A stretch of DNA of 64,000 nucleotides from Lichenicola sp964236105 (GTDB lineage Bacteria > Pseudomonadota > Alphaproteobacteria > Acetobacterales > Acetobacteraceae). Shown piece by piece: positions 15,106 through 24,811 of this stretch (within the stretch, counting starts at the first letter, position 1; each line of letters opens with the position of its first letter). The stretch covers positions 247,015-311,014 of the forward strand of contig CAXSBC010000005.1 in NCBI GenBank assembly GCA_964236105.1. The letters run 5' to 3'. The position numbers and the translations under genes are program-made. The notes under the pieces were generated by a model, which saw only the letters and a list, made by a program, of their open reading frames with translations, was not told where the DNA came from and ran no database searches.

Positions 15106-17322
15106 ATGACGAAACGTCCGGGCACTCGTGCCGCCTTGTTGCGGACTGCCGCTCTTGTTTCGATCGCTGCGATCACGGTGCTCAGCTGTGGCCAGGGCGT
15201 CAGGGCGCAGACGTTCACGCCGATCAAGCCGCCGGCGATCCCGCTGATCACCCGCGCGCCCTACATGAATACCTGGCTGCGAGCCAGCAGCGCGATCGCG
15301 CCGGGCGTCTGGCCCGAGCACTGGAACGGCGCGGTCAAGGCGATCACCGGCATCGCCTTCATCGACAACAAGTCCTATCTGTTCCTGGGCGCACCCGCCG
15401 TTCCGCAGATCGCGAACACCATGACGCAGACCTCGCTCAACACCACGCCGACGCAGTCGATCTTCACCTTCAACGGCGGCGGCGTGAACCTGACCGTCGA
15501 TTTCCTGTCGCCCGTCGAGGCCAACGACCTTCGCCGGCTCAGCATGCCGCTATCCGACATCGTCACCACCGCGCAAAGCAGCGACGGCGCGACGCACTCG
15601 GTCAGTGTCTATTTCGACATCAGCGGCGAATGGGCGCACGGGGACAGCACCCAGCTCATCAAGTGGGCGCCGGAAACCATCGCACTCGATGCCGACGGCA
15701 GCAGCAGGCGAGGCACGCTGTCGACATGGACCGTCACGCCGAACTCGCCCACGGTGTTCAACCAGGTCAACGACTATCCGTCCTGGGGGACCGTGCTGTT
15801 CTCGACCGCGACCTCGGGCAGCCTCACCACGCAGTCAGGCGCCGACAGCGCGGTGCGCTCGCAATTCGTGGGGTTCGGCACCCTGAGCAACACCAACGAC
15901 ACCAACCAGCCGCGGGCGATCAACGACCAGTATCCGGTCTTCGCCTTCAGCAACGCCTTCGGCACCGTCGGCGCCACGGCGAGCAAGCCGTTCACGCTGC
16001 TGCTCGGACATGTGCGCGATCCTGCCATCAACTTCCTGGGAACGCCGGTATCGTCGCTCTGGCGGCAATACTGGCCGACCTATGAAAGCATGCTGGCTTT
16101 TGCCTACAACGACGCGTCCAAGGCGGTGACGCGCGCCGACACGCTGGATGCAAGCATCACCAGGGCCGCCACGGCGTTCGGGGGCGCGCACTATGCCGGG
16201 CTCACGGCGCTCACCCTGCGGCAGGCATTCGCCGGCACCGAGCTGACCGGCACCACGAGCAACCCATATCTGTTTCTCGAGGAGATCAGCAGCAGCGACA
16301 ACGTGTCCACGGTAGACGTGCTGTATCCATCGATGCCGGCCTTCCTGTATACCAATCCCGAACTCGTCCGCTACTTGATCGCGCCGGTCGTCTTCTATGC
16401 GGAATCGGGCCAGTGGCCGGAACTGTTCGCGCCGCACGATCTCGGCTCCACCTATCCGAACGCGACCGGGCATAATGACGGCGGCGGCGAGAACATGCCG
16501 GTGGAAGAGACTGCCAACATGCTGATCATGGCCGATGCCTACATGCAGCACACGACGCTGGCGAATGCGGCCGTCTATGCGTCGACGCACTATGCGATCT
16601 TCCGCCAGTGGGCCGAATATCTGACGACGATCCCGCCGAGCGTTCCGTATCCCAACGCGCTCGATCCGCAGTTCCAGAACCAGACCGACGACTTCACCGG
16701 CCCGATCGCGCACAGCGTCAATCTGGCGCTCAAGGGCATCGTCGCGGTCGGCGCCATGGGACAGATCGCCGCCTATGCCGGCGACACCAAGGATGCCAGG
16801 TATTTCAGCCGCGAGGCCGAGACGCTGATCAGCGCCTGGACGCGGTTCTCGCAGAACAGCGATTCCTCCCATCTGCTGCTGCAGTATCATGAGCCGGCCA
16901 ATGCCTACAGCCCGGACACCACCGGGGAGCCCGACAGCTACTGGAGCCTCAAATACAACTCCTATCCCGACAGGCTGCTCGGGCTGCATCTGATCCCGCA
17001 GAGCGTGCTGAGCGAGGAAGCCGCCTTCTACAAGACCCAGGAACATCCGACCGGCATCCAGCTCGATCCGCGCACGCTGGATAGTCCGCCGCATACCTTC
17101 ACCAAGGCGGACTGGGAGCTGTGGACCGCGGCCGGAACCAACGACCCGACCCTGGCCCAGAACATCATCGACGAGGTCTACAACTACGCGAACACGACGC
17201 TCGCCGGCGTGCCGTTCCCCGACTACTACGATCCGAACAGCGCGTTCACCGGGTTCGAGGCCAGGCCGGTCGTGGGCGGTGTGTTCGCCCCGCTCACCTT
17301 GTCCCTGAAGGTGAAGAACTAG
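15106..17322 (+). CDS. Exported glutaminase A-like protein (DUF5127/DUF4965/DUF1793 architecture)
   Basis: 738 residues from the ATG at 15106, with a signal peptide ending near GVRAQTF. Family features: N-terminal PAIPLITRAPYMNTWL, central beta-rich domain with SVYFDISGEWAHGD, then an alpha/alpha-barrel-like part with NDGGGENMPVEETANMLIMA and the C-terminal PDYYDPNSAFTGFEARPVVGG. This architecture is that of fungal extracellular glutaminase A, which hydrolyses glutamine to glutamate. The gene stands alone between unrelated genes. Codon third positions are somewhat less extreme in GC than neighbours. Glutaminase activity is inferred from family; glycosidase-like folds in the family leave other hydrolase activities open. 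Confidence 0.85.
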   Translation: MTKRPGTRAALLRTAALVSIAAITVLSCGQGVRAQTFTPIKPPAIPLITRAPYMNTWLRASSAIAPGVWPEHWNGAVKAITGIAFIDNKSYLFLGAPAVPQIANTMTQTSLNTTPTQSIFTFNGGGVNLTVDFLSPVEANDLRRLSMPLSDIVTTAQSSDGATHSVSVYFDISGEWAHGDSTQLIKWAPETIALDADGSSRRGTLSTWTVTPNSPTVFNQVNDYPSWGTVLFSTATSGSLTTQSGADSAVRSQFVGFGTLSNTNDTNQPRAINDQYPVFAFSNAFGTVGATASKPFTLLLGHVRDPAINFLGTPVSSLWRQYWPTYESMLAFAYNDASKAVTRADTLDASITRAATAFGGAHYAGLTALTLRQAFAGTELTGTTSNPYLFLEEISSSDNVSTVDVLYPSMPAFLYTNPELVRYLIAPVVFYAESGQWPELFAPHDLGSTYPNATGHNDGGGENMPVEETANMLIMADAYMQHTTLANAAVYASTHYAIFRQWAEYLTTIPPSVPYPNALDPQFQNQTDDFTGPIAHSVNLALKGIVAVGAMGQIAAYAGDTKDARYFSREAETLISAWTRFSQNSDSSHLLLQYHEPANAYSPDTTGEPDSYWSLKYNSYPDRLLGLHLIPQSVLSEEAAFYKTQEHPTGIQLDPRTLDSPPHTFTKADWELWTAAGTNDPTLAQNIIDEVYNYANTTLAGVPFPDYYDPNSAFTGFEARPVVGGVFAPLTLSLKVKN

Positions 17323-17655
17323 CCGCCCGCTGCGACCGCAAACCGGCTGCCTTCAGGACGAGGCGGCCGGCCCGTCGCGCCCCCGGCCGCCCAGGGGCCG
17401 CCCAGGGGCCGCGTCGCGGGCTGCTGGCGGATATCGCGGGCAGGCCCGGAGGCCGGCCTCGGGACTGCGGTCCGCTCGGCGCGTGCCACCGCGATCATGG
17501 CCGGCATTTGTGCCCGGCACCGCCCGCCCCGTCCGGGACGACCCGACCCGCGACGCGTGGGCGCGGAACCGGCGTCGGATGGCGGAGCTTACTGTGGCTG
17601 CCGGGATGGCGGCGCGGCCGCGTCCGCCATCCGCGCGACCCAACAGGAGCAGGTC
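17323..17655. other. Intergenic region with a short tandem repeat
   Basis: 333 very GC-rich bases with no gene I can support. It holds two and a half copies of an 11-base unit (GGCCGCCCAGG) at 17385-17412, which may be chance in such composition. The ribosome site for the following gene (AGGAGCAGG) is at its end. Confidence 0.5.
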
Positions 17656-18027
17656 ATGGAACAGCGGACCCAGCACTTCATCGACGCGCTCAGGCAGCTC
17701 GAGACCACCGGCGACGCGCAGCCGATCGCCGTGCTGTTCGCCGACGATGCCGACCTGTCCAATCCGATGGTCAAGCACGACGCGGAAGGCAAGGCCGGCG
17801 CGCATGCGTTCTGGACACGCTACCGGGCCAGCTTCGAGACGATCTCGTCGGAGTTCAAGAACATCGTCGAGCAGGGCGACGTGGCGCTGCTGGAATGGGT
17901 GAGCGAGGGGGCGATCCGCGGCAAGGCGATCCGCTATGGCGGCGTCACCGTGCTCGAGTTCGGCCAGGCCGGCATCGCCGCCTTCCGCAGCTACTTCGAC
18001 ACGGCCCAGCTCGAGATCGGCCTCTAG
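17656..18027 (+). CDS. SnoaL/NTF2-like small protein
   Basis: 123 residues from an ATG after CAGGAGCAGGTC. The single domain fits the NTF2-like cone fold: helical start THFIDALRQLETTGDA, LFADDADLSNP, FWTRYRASFETISSEF, then strands VALLEWVSEGAIRG and a C-terminal FRSYFDTAQL. Members are ketosteroid-isomerase-like enzymes or ligand binders; no catalytic set can be assigned. It precedes an ABC transporter gene by 38 bases. Confidence 0.8.
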   Translation: MEQRTQHFIDALRQLETTGDAQPIAVLFADDADLSNPMVKHDAEGKAGAHAFWTRYRASFETISSEFKNIVEQGDVALLEWVSEGAIRGKAIRYGGVTVLEFGQAGIAAFRSYFDTAQLEIGL

Positions 18028-18065
18028 CCGCAAGCCCGGCCGGCGGCGCGCGTTCCGGACCCGGC

Positions 18066-19847
18066 GTGAGCAGCCTGCCGCATCCGGCCTCGCCGACCGT
18101 GCCTGGAGCGCCTCTCGGCTCCCTGGCCCTGCTGCTGCCCTACCTGCGCCCCTACGGTGGGCGGGTGCTGGGCGCGTCGCTGTCCCTGCTGGCGGCGGCC
18201 GGGCTGCTGCTGGCGCTGGGGCAGGGCGTGCGGCGGCTGATCGATCGCGGCTTCGCCAGCGGCAGCATGGCGCAGCTCGACCACGCCGCCATCGCCATGT
18301 TCGTCGTGGTGGCGGCACTGGCGGTGGCCACCGTGCTGCGCTTCATGCTGGTCTCCTGGCTGGGCGAGCGGGTCGCCGCCGACCTGCGCCGCGACCTGTT
18401 CGGCCGTGTCGTCTCGCTCTCGCCCGCCTTCTTCGAGACGGCGCGGACCGGAGACATCCTGACCCGGCTGACCGCCGACATCGCGGTGCTGCAGTCGCTG
18501 ATCGGCACCGCGATCTCGCAGTGGCTGCGCAGCGCCATCCTGCTGGCGGGCTCGCTGGCGATGCTGCTGGTCACCAGCCCGAAGCTCGCCGGCGTGGTGC
18601 TGCTGGTCGCGCCGCTGGTGGTGATGCCGCTGGTGCTGTTCGGCAGGCGGGAGCGGCGCCTGTCCCGGCACGCCCAGGATCGCATCGCCGACCTCGGCGC
18701 CCATGCCGAGGAGACCATCGGCGCGCTCCGCACCGTGCAGGCCTTCACCCACGAGGCGATCGACCGGGCCCGCTTCGCCGCCGGGGTCGAGCGGTCGGTG
18801 GCTGCCGCCGTGCTGCGGATCCGCACGCGGGCGACGCTGATCTTCGCGGTGATCCTGCTCGGCTTCGGCGCGATCGTGTTCAGCCTGTGGATCGGCGGGC
18901 GCGACGTGATCGCAGGCCGGCTCAGCGGCGGCGACCTGTCCGCCTTCGTGTTCTACGCCGTGCTGCTGGCCAGCTCCGGCGCGCAGATGAGCGAGCTCTG
19001 GGGCGAGATGCAGCGCGCCGGCGGCGCCGCCGAACGCCTGCGCGAGCTGCTCGACGAGCGTCCGACGATCGCAGCGCCGGCGCATCCGGCCCGGCTGCCC
19101 GCGCGCTCGGCAGGCCGGGTGACGTTCGACGACGTGACCTTCCGCTACCCCGCCCGCCCGGATCACGCCGCCCTGCACGGCTTCTCGCTGGAGGTGGCGC
19201 CGGGCGAGACGGTGGCGCTGGTGGGTCCGTCGGGTGCCGGCAAGACCACCGTGCTGCAGCTGCTGCTGCGCTTCTACGATCCCGGGCGGGGCGTCGTGCG
19301 CCTGGACGGGCTGGACGTGGCGCAGCTGGCGCCGGAGGACCTGCGCAGCCGCATCGGCATCGTGGCGCAGGACCCGGCGATCTTCAGCACCAGCGCGCTC
19401 GAGAACATCCGCTACGGCCGGCCGGACGCCACCGACGGGGAGGTTCGTGCCGCCGGCCGCGCCGCCCATGCCGACTTCCTGGACCAGCTGCCGGACGGCT
19501 ACGACACCTTCCTGGGCGAGAAGGGCGTCCGCCTGTCGGGCGGCCAGCGGCAGCGGGTGGCGATCGCGCGCGCGATCCTGCGCGATCCGGCGGTGCTGCT
19601 GCTGGACGAGGCGACCAGCGCGCTGGACGCGGAGTCCGAGCGCGCGGTGCAGGACGCGCTGGCGACCCTGTCGCGCGGCCGCACCACCCTGATCGTGGCG
19701 CACCGGCTGGCGACCGTGCGCAAGGCGGACCGGATCGTGGTGATCGAGGCCGGCCGCATCGTCGCGACCGGCGCGCACGACGCGCTGATGCAGGAGAGCG
19801 GCCTGTATGCGCGGCTGGCCCGGCTGCAGTTCCTGCAGACGGGCTGA
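18066..19847 (+). CDS. ABC exporter, fused permease and ATPase (MsbA/lipid or multidrug type)
   Basis: 593 residues from GTG at 18066. Six membrane segments form the exporter permease (about 25-310), followed by the nucleotide-binding domain: Walker A GPSGAGKTT at 387-395, signature LSGGQRQR, Walker B VLLLDEATSALD, and the H-loop IVAHRLAT. It probably works as a homodimer moving lipids or drugs outward. A GTG start is chosen because no ATG lies nearer and the permease begins soon after. The neighbours do not reveal the cargo. Confidence 0.9.
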   Translation: MSSLPHPASPTVPGAPLGSLALLLPYLRPYGGRVLGASLSLLAAAGLLLALGQGVRRLIDRGFASGSMAQLDHAAIAMFVVVAALAVATVLRFMLVSWLGERVAADLRRDLFGRVVSLSPAFFETARTGDILTRLTADIAVLQSLIGTAISQWLRSAILLAGSLAMLLVTSPKLAGVVLLVAPLVVMPLVLFGRRERRLSRHAQDRIADLGAHAEETIGALRTVQAFTHEAIDRARFAAGVERSVAAAVLRIRTRATLIFAVILLGFGAIVFSLWIGGRDVIAGRLSGGDLSAFVFYAVLLASSGAQMSELWGEMQRAGGAAERLRELLDERPTIAAPAHPARLPARSAGRVTFDDVTFRYPARPDHAALHGFSLEVAPGETVALVGPSGAGKTTVLQLLLRFYDPGRGVVRLDGLDVAQLAPEDLRSRIGIVAQDPAIFSTSALENIRYGRPDATDGEVRAAGRAAHADFLDQLPDGYDTFLGEKGVRLSGGQRQRVAIARAILRDPAVLLLDEATSALDAESERAVQDALATLSRGRTTLIVAHRLATVRKADRIVVIEAGRIVATGAHDALMQESGLYARLARLQFLQTG

Positions 19848-19957
19848 GCGGCCGCGCGGCGTCGTTTGCGCGGCCGGGCGCATCTTGCGGCGGTGGCACG
19901 GCGTTGCGGCAGTGTCCCGGTCGGGGACGCGCGCGGCAGGGTCGGTCGGGGGACGTC

Positions 19958-20539
19958 ATGGGTCAGCAGGCAACGGGCGGCGTCCGGATCGAGGCGCGCG
20001 AGACCCTTTCCGACGGTTGGTTCAGGCTGGAGAAGGTCACGTTCCGCCAGGACGGCATCGACGGCGCGCTCGACCGCGAGGTCTATCACAACGGTCCGGG
20101 CGTGGCGGTGCTGCCGGTCGACCGCGCGCGCCAGACGGTGCTGCTGGTGCGCCAGCTTCGCATCGCCGCGGTCGTCAACGGCGACGCGCCGTCGCTGGTC
20201 GAGCTCTGTGCGGGCATGATCGACGGCACCGACGCGCCGGCGGAGGCGATCGCCAAGGAGGCGGAGCAGGAGCTGGGCTACCGTTTGCGCGGGCTGCGCC
20301 AGGTGCTGGCGCTCTACATGAGCCCGGGCGCCTCGGCCGAGAAGCTGCATCTGTTCACGGCCGACTACGCGCCGGCAGACCGCATCGCCGCCGGCGGCGG
20401 GCTCGAGGAGGAGGGCGAGCAGATCCGCGTGCTGGAGGTTCCGCTGCAGCAGGCGTGGGCGATGATCGCCTCGGGACAGATCGTCGATGCCAAGACCGTG
20501 CTGATGCTGCAGCATCTGCGTCTGCAGCCGGATGCCTGA
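19958..20539 (+). CDS. Nudix hydrolase of the ADP-ribose/GDP-mannose pyrophosphatase type, with an altered Nudix box
   Basis: 193 residues. N-terminal beta domain precedes the catalytic domain, as in AdpP/NudK (YffH) proteins, and VYHNGPGVAVLPVD and LVRQLR are typical. The Nudix box region reads ELCAGMID...AEAIAKEAEQELGY. The usual REXXEE is KEAEQE here, so the Arg is Lys and one acidic metal ligand is Gln; activity or specificity may be changed. It hydrolyses nucleoside diphosphates linked to another moiety if active. It is followed at 31 bases by a GH31 gene. Confidence 0.82.
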   Translation: MGQQATGGVRIEARETLSDGWFRLEKVTFRQDGIDGALDREVYHNGPGVAVLPVDRARQTVLLVRQLRIAAVVNGDAPSLVELCAGMIDGTDAPAEAIAKEAEQELGYRLRGLRQVLALYMSPGASAEKLHLFTADYAPADRIAAGGGLEEEGEQIRVLEVPLQQAWAMIASGQIVDAKTVLMLQHLRLQPDA

Positions 20540-20569
20540 CCGGCGGCGCGCGGGGCGGCCGGTGCGGCG

Positions 20570-23074
20570 ATGACGCGGTCCCCAAGGCTCGCGCGGCTGG
20601 CGCTGCGCGGCGCGCTGGCGCTGCTGGCGGCTGCCGCGGCGGTGCGGCTGAGCCGGGCGCACGGGCCCGCCTGCAGCATCGACCGCGACGGGCTGACGCT
20701 CCGGCTGCGGCGCGGCGTGATGCGGGTGACGGCGCTCGACGACGACGTGATCCGCGTGCGCGGCTCGGGCGGCGCGGTGCTGCCGGAAGACGCGTCCTGG
20801 TCGGTGCTGCCGGACGCGCGCGCAGCACGGGCCGCGGTGACGCCGGTGCGGGACGGCGCCACGGTCGGCTTCGACACCGCCTCGCTGCGTGTGCGGGTCG
20901 ACTGGCGCAGCGGTGCGGTGACGATCACCGACAGACAGGGGCGGCTCGTCGCGGCCGACGTCTCCGGCTGCGGTCCGGAATTCGGCGAGCAGGGCTTCGG
21001 GCTGCGCAGACGGCTGGCGCCGGAGGAGCACGTGTTCGGCCTGGGCGATCGTGCCGGTCCGATCGACCGGCGCGGCGGCAGCTTCACCCTCTGGAACACC
21101 GACGCCTACGGCTTCGAGGAGGGCAGCGACCCGCTCTACAAGGCGATCCCGTTCGTCATCGGGGTCCGGCGCGGCGTGGCGCACGGGCTGCTGCTGGACA
21201 GCAGCTGGCGGACCAGCTTCGACGTCGGCAGGACCTGCGAGCACGAGCTTCGCATCGGCGCCGCGGGCGGACCGCTCGACTGCTACGTGCTGAACGGACC
21301 GTCGCCCAAGGACGTGCTGCGCCGCTATGCCTGGCTGACCGGGCTGCCGCCGCTGCCGCCGGTCTGGGCGTTCGGCTTCCAGCAGTCGCGCTACAGCTAC
21401 ATGAGTGCCGGCGAGGTCCGCGAGGTCGCGCGGCAGTTCCGCGAGAAGCGCATTCCCGCCGACGTGCTGTGGCTCGACATCGACTACCAGGATCGCAACC
21501 GGCCGTTCACCGTCGATGCGGCGACGTTCCCCGACCTTCCCGGACTGCTGGGCGAGCTCCGGCGCCAGGCCTTCCGCACGGTGCTGATCGCCGACATGCA
21601 TGTGCCGGTGGTGCCCGGTGCAGGCTACGCGCCCTACGACACCGGCAGCGGCGGCGATCATTTCCTGCGCAATGCGGACGGCAGCGTCTATGTCGGCCCG
21701 GTCTGGCCGGGACCGTCGGCGTTTCCCGACTTCACCCGCGCCGGCACCAGGCGCTGGTGGGGCGGGCTGTATCGCGCCTTCTGCGAGGCGGGTGCCGCCG
21801 GGTTCTGGGACGACATGAACGAGCCGTCGGTGTTCGACACGGCCACGCGGACGATCCCGCTCGAGGTGCAGAGCCGGATCGACGAGCCGGGCTTCGCGCC
21901 GCGCACGGCGACCCAGGCCGAGATCCACAACGTCTACGGGCTGCTCAACGCGCGCGCCACGCATGAGGGGCTGCTGGCGCTGCGGCCGAACGAGCGGCCC
22001 TTCGTGATGACGCGCGCGGCCTTCGCCGGCACGCAGCGTCACGCCGTCACCTGGACCGGGGACAACTCCTCCACCTGGAACCACCTGCGGCTGAGCACGC
22101 CGATGCTGCTGAGCCTGGGCCTGTCGGGGATGCCGTTCTGCGGCGTCGATCTCGGCGGCTTCGCCGGCACGCCGTCGGCTGAGCTGCTGACGCGGTGGCT
22201 GCAGCTCGGCATGTTCAACCCGATCAGCCGCGACCACACCGACAAGCACACGCCGCCGCAGGAGCCCTGGGTGCACGGCGCCGAGCACGAGGCACGACGC
22301 CGGCAGGCGATCGAGGCGCGCTACCGGCTGCTGCCCTACACCTACACGCTGGCGGAGGAGGCGTCGCGCACCGGCATCCCGATGATGCGGCCGCTGTTCC
22401 TGGAGTTCCCCGAGGCCGGCGACCCCTGGCCGCTCGATCATGCGGCGCCGTCGCAGTTCATGTGGGGGTCCGGCCTGATGGTGGCGCCGCCGCCGCACGG
22501 GGAGTCGCCGGCGCCCTATCCGGTGCTGCTGCCGCCGGGCAACTGGTACGACCACCGCACCGGCCGCCGGGTGACCGGCGCGCGGGATGCGTCGATCAGC
22601 GTGGAAGGGCGCGCGCTGCCCGGCGGCGACGGACGCGGCGGCCTGCGGCTGCTGCAGGCGACGCCGTCCGACGGCGGACCGGCGGTGTATGTCCGGGCCG
22701 GATCGATCGTCCCGGGCCAGGCCGTGATCCAGAGCACGGCCGAGGTGCCGCAGGGGCCGCTGGAGCTGCATGTGTATCCGGGGCCGGACTGCGCCGGATC
22801 GCTCTACCTCGATGACGGGGTGAGCTTCGACTACCGCGCCGGCCGGTTCCTGCGCTGCAGCTACCGCTGCGAGCCGACCGCAACCGGGCTGCTGATCCGG
22901 GAGGCCGCCACCGAGGGCGCGTATCCGGGCTGGTGGACCGAGGTGGCGGTGATCCTGCACGACGTCGACGCGCCGCGCGATCCGGCGGCGTGGCGCTACG
23001 AGCCGCAGGCGCGCACCGCGACGGCCCTGGTCAGCCCGGCATCGCTGCGCGCGGGGATCGACTGGCGCCACTGA
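20570..23074 (+). CDS. Glycoside hydrolase family 31 (alpha-glucosidase-like)
   Basis: 834 residues. An N-terminal hydrophobic stretch (LALRGALALLAAAAAVRL) may be a signal or anchor. The GH31 barrel shows WLDIDY, the nucleophile Asp415 in FWDDMNEPS, the acid/base Asp498 in WTGDNSS, and HTDKHTPPQEPWVHG, then C-terminal beta domains. Family enzymes release alpha-linked glucose or xylose by retention. The upstream Nudix gene on the same strand is 30 bases away, so they may be co-transcribed. Substrate not deducible. Confidence 0.92.
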   Translation: MTRSPRLARLALRGALALLAAAAAVRLSRAHGPACSIDRDGLTLRLRRGVMRVTALDDDVIRVRGSGGAVLPEDASWSVLPDARAARAAVTPVRDGATVGFDTASLRVRVDWRSGAVTITDRQGRLVAADVSGCGPEFGEQGFGLRRRLAPEEHVFGLGDRAGPIDRRGGSFTLWNTDAYGFEEGSDPLYKAIPFVIGVRRGVAHGLLLDSSWRTSFDVGRTCEHELRIGAAGGPLDCYVLNGPSPKDVLRRYAWLTGLPPLPPVWAFGFQQSRYSYMSAGEVREVARQFREKRIPADVLWLDIDYQDRNRPFTVDAATFPDLPGLLGELRRQAFRTVLIADMHVPVVPGAGYAPYDTGSGGDHFLRNADGSVYVGPVWPGPSAFPDFTRAGTRRWWGGLYRAFCEAGAAGFWDDMNEPSVFDTATRTIPLEVQSRIDEPGFAPRTATQAEIHNVYGLLNARATHEGLLALRPNERPFVMTRAAFAGTQRHAVTWTGDNSSTWNHLRLSTPMLLSLGLSGMPFCGVDLGGFAGTPSAELLTRWLQLGMFNPISRDHTDKHTPPQEPWVHGAEHEARRRQAIEARYRLLPYTYTLAEEASRTGIPMMRPLFLEFPEAGDPWPLDHAAPSQFMWGSGLMVAPPPHGESPAPYPVLLPPGNWYDHRTGRRVTGARDASISVEGRALPGGDGRGGLRLLQATPSDGGPAVYVRAGSIVPGQAVIQSTAEVPQGPLELHVYPGPDCAGSLYLDDGVSFDYRAGRFLRCSYRCEPTATGLLIREAATEGAYPGWWTEVAVILHDVDAPRDPAAWRYEPQARTATALVSPASLRAGIDWRH

Positions 23075-23162
23075 TCGCGACGTGCGGGCGGTGCCCGGAC
23101 GCATGCCGGGCGAACCGGACCGGCGGGCCGCCGTTCAGCCTGGGTCCGCTGCAAGGCCGCTC

Positions 23163-24662
23163 ATGTCCGGAAGCTTCCCGAGCCAGAACGCCCGCTACCG
23201 CTACCTGCAGCAGATCGTCGCGGGCGTCAGCGACGGCGTGATCCTGATCGAGACCGACCAGACCATCATCTGGGCCAATGCGACGGCGCTGCAGATGCAC
23301 GGCGTCCGGACCGTCGCCGAGCTCGGCGCCACGGTGTCGGACTACCGTCAGCGCTTCGAGCTCCGTTATCGCGACGCCAGCGGCTCAGGCGCCGGCCAGA
23401 CGCCGATCGAGCGGCTGACGGCGGGCGAGACCTTCGAGGAGGCGGTGGTGGATGTGACGCCGGCGGGCGAGCGGGACGCCCGGTGGACGCACCGCATCCG
23501 CAGCATGGTGCTCACCGACGATGACGGCGTTCCGGACCTGCTGGTGCTGATCCTCGACGACGAGACCGAGCGCTACAACGCCGAGGAGCGCTTCGAGCAG
23601 GCCTTCAACGCCAATCCCGCACCGGCGCTGATCCTGAGGCTACGCGACCTGCGCCACATCCGGGTCAATCAGGGCTTCCTCGACATGACCGGCTGCCGGC
23701 GGGAGGACGTGGTCGGCCGCTCGATCTACGAGGTGGACATCCTGGAGGGGGCAGCGCGGCGGGAGCTGGCCATCGAGCGGCTGCAGCAGGGGCGGACGAT
23801 CCCGCAGATGGAGGCCACGATGCAGCTGCCGCAGGGCGGCGAGCGCTGCGTGATCGTGGCGGGCCAGCCGATCGAGGTCGGCGACATCCGCTGCATGCTC
23901 TTCACCTTTGCCGATCTGGAGGGACGCCGTCAGGCGGAGAAGGCGCTTCGACGCAGCGAGGAGCGCTTCGAGCTGGCGTTCCGCATGGCGCCGGTACCGA
24001 CGGCGATCCTGGTCTGGAAGGACTGGCGCTTCCTGCTGGCCAACGACGCCTTCGCGCGCGAGACCGGCTATGCGGCGGACGAGATCGTCGGCTGCAGCGC
24101 GCAGGCCCTGCCGCTCTGGCGCGATGCCGACGCGACCGGGGCTCTCGAGCGGCTGCTGCGACGGGACGGACGGGTGGCCAACCTGGCCCTGACGGTCGCC
24201 ACCAAGGCGGGCGAGCCGCTCGACTGCCTGGTCGCAGCCGAACTGGTCGAGATACGCGGCCAGAGCTGCGTGCTGCTGGTGGCGCAGAACATCGTCGACC
24301 GGCAGCGCTCCAAGATCGAGGTGGCGGATGCCATCGCCGCGGTGATGAAGGATACCAGCTGGTTCACCGAGGCGGTGCTCGACAAGCTGGCGCGTCGGCA
24401 GCCGGAGATCGGCTCGCCCGACATGGCATCGGTGGCAGACCTGCCGCCGCGCGCCCGCGAGATCCTCGATCTGGTCTGCCAGGGCCAGGACGATCTGGCC
24501 ATCGCCGACGGCCTCGGCATTTCCCGCAACACGATCCGCAACCACATCGCCAGCCTCTACCGCAAGACCGGGGTCGACAGCCGCGCCAAGCTGATCATCT
24601 GGGCGCGCGAGCGCGGCGTGACGGGAGCGGCGGTGCGGCCTGCGTTACGGCGTCGTGCCTGA
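23163..24662 (+). CDS. Multi-PAS sensor with LuxR-type HTH (one-component regulator)
   Basis: 499 residues, cytoplasmic. Three PAS-like modules are visible (about 15-145, 150-285, 290-405): YRYLQQIVAGVSDGVILIE, then RFEQAFNANPAPALIL and RFELAFRMAPVPTAIL, the last two being near repeats. A linker leads to a LuxR HTH (about 424-485) with RAREILDLVCQGQDDLAIA and SRNTIRNHIASLYRKTGV. The protein would sense a small ligand or redox state and bind DNA directly. It precedes the stress gene run by 149 bases and may control it, but no binding site is visible. Confidence 0.88.
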   Translation: MSGSFPSQNARYRYLQQIVAGVSDGVILIETDQTIIWANATALQMHGVRTVAELGATVSDYRQRFELRYRDASGSGAGQTPIERLTAGETFEEAVVDVTPAGERDARWTHRIRSMVLTDDDGVPDLLVLILDDETERYNAEERFEQAFNANPAPALILRLRDLRHIRVNQGFLDMTGCRREDVVGRSIYEVDILEGAARRELAIERLQQGRTIPQMEATMQLPQGGERCVIVAGQPIEVGDIRCMLFTFADLEGRRQAEKALRRSEERFELAFRMAPVPTAILVWKDWRFLLANDAFARETGYAADEIVGCSAQALPLWRDADATGALERLLRRDGRVANLALTVATKAGEPLDCLVAAELVEIRGQSCVLLVAQNIVDRQRSKIEVADAIAAVMKDTSWFTEAVLDKLARRQPEIGSPDMASVADLPPRAREILDLVCQGQDDLAIADGLGISRNTIRNHIASLYRKTGVDSRAKLIIWARERGVTGAAVRPALRRRA

Positions 24663-24811
24663 CCCCGACTGATACCCCGGCGCAAGTCCGGCTAGTGCCG
24701 ATGCACCAGTCGGTCCGTCTTTCGCAGAAACCGGCATGGCAACTTATCGGCGGATTCGTGGTTTCTCATGCAGCGAGGCAATCATGACCTAGCACGCGGG
24801 AGAACAGGTTT

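Noticed and set aside
17385..17412. Two and a half copies of an 11-base GC repeat
   Set aside because: Short and expected by chance in such composition; no gene or mobile-element context.
19499..23104. Long open frame on the minus strand (about 1200 codons) opposite the ABC, Nudix and GH31 genes
   Set aside because: Arg/His/Gln-rich composition without motifs; it is the antisense shadow of GC-rich codons in three well-supported genes.
24662..24811. A GGCAAC-like box ahead of csbD as an EcfG promoter
   Set aside because: No CGTT at the required 16-17 base spacing; too weak to call.
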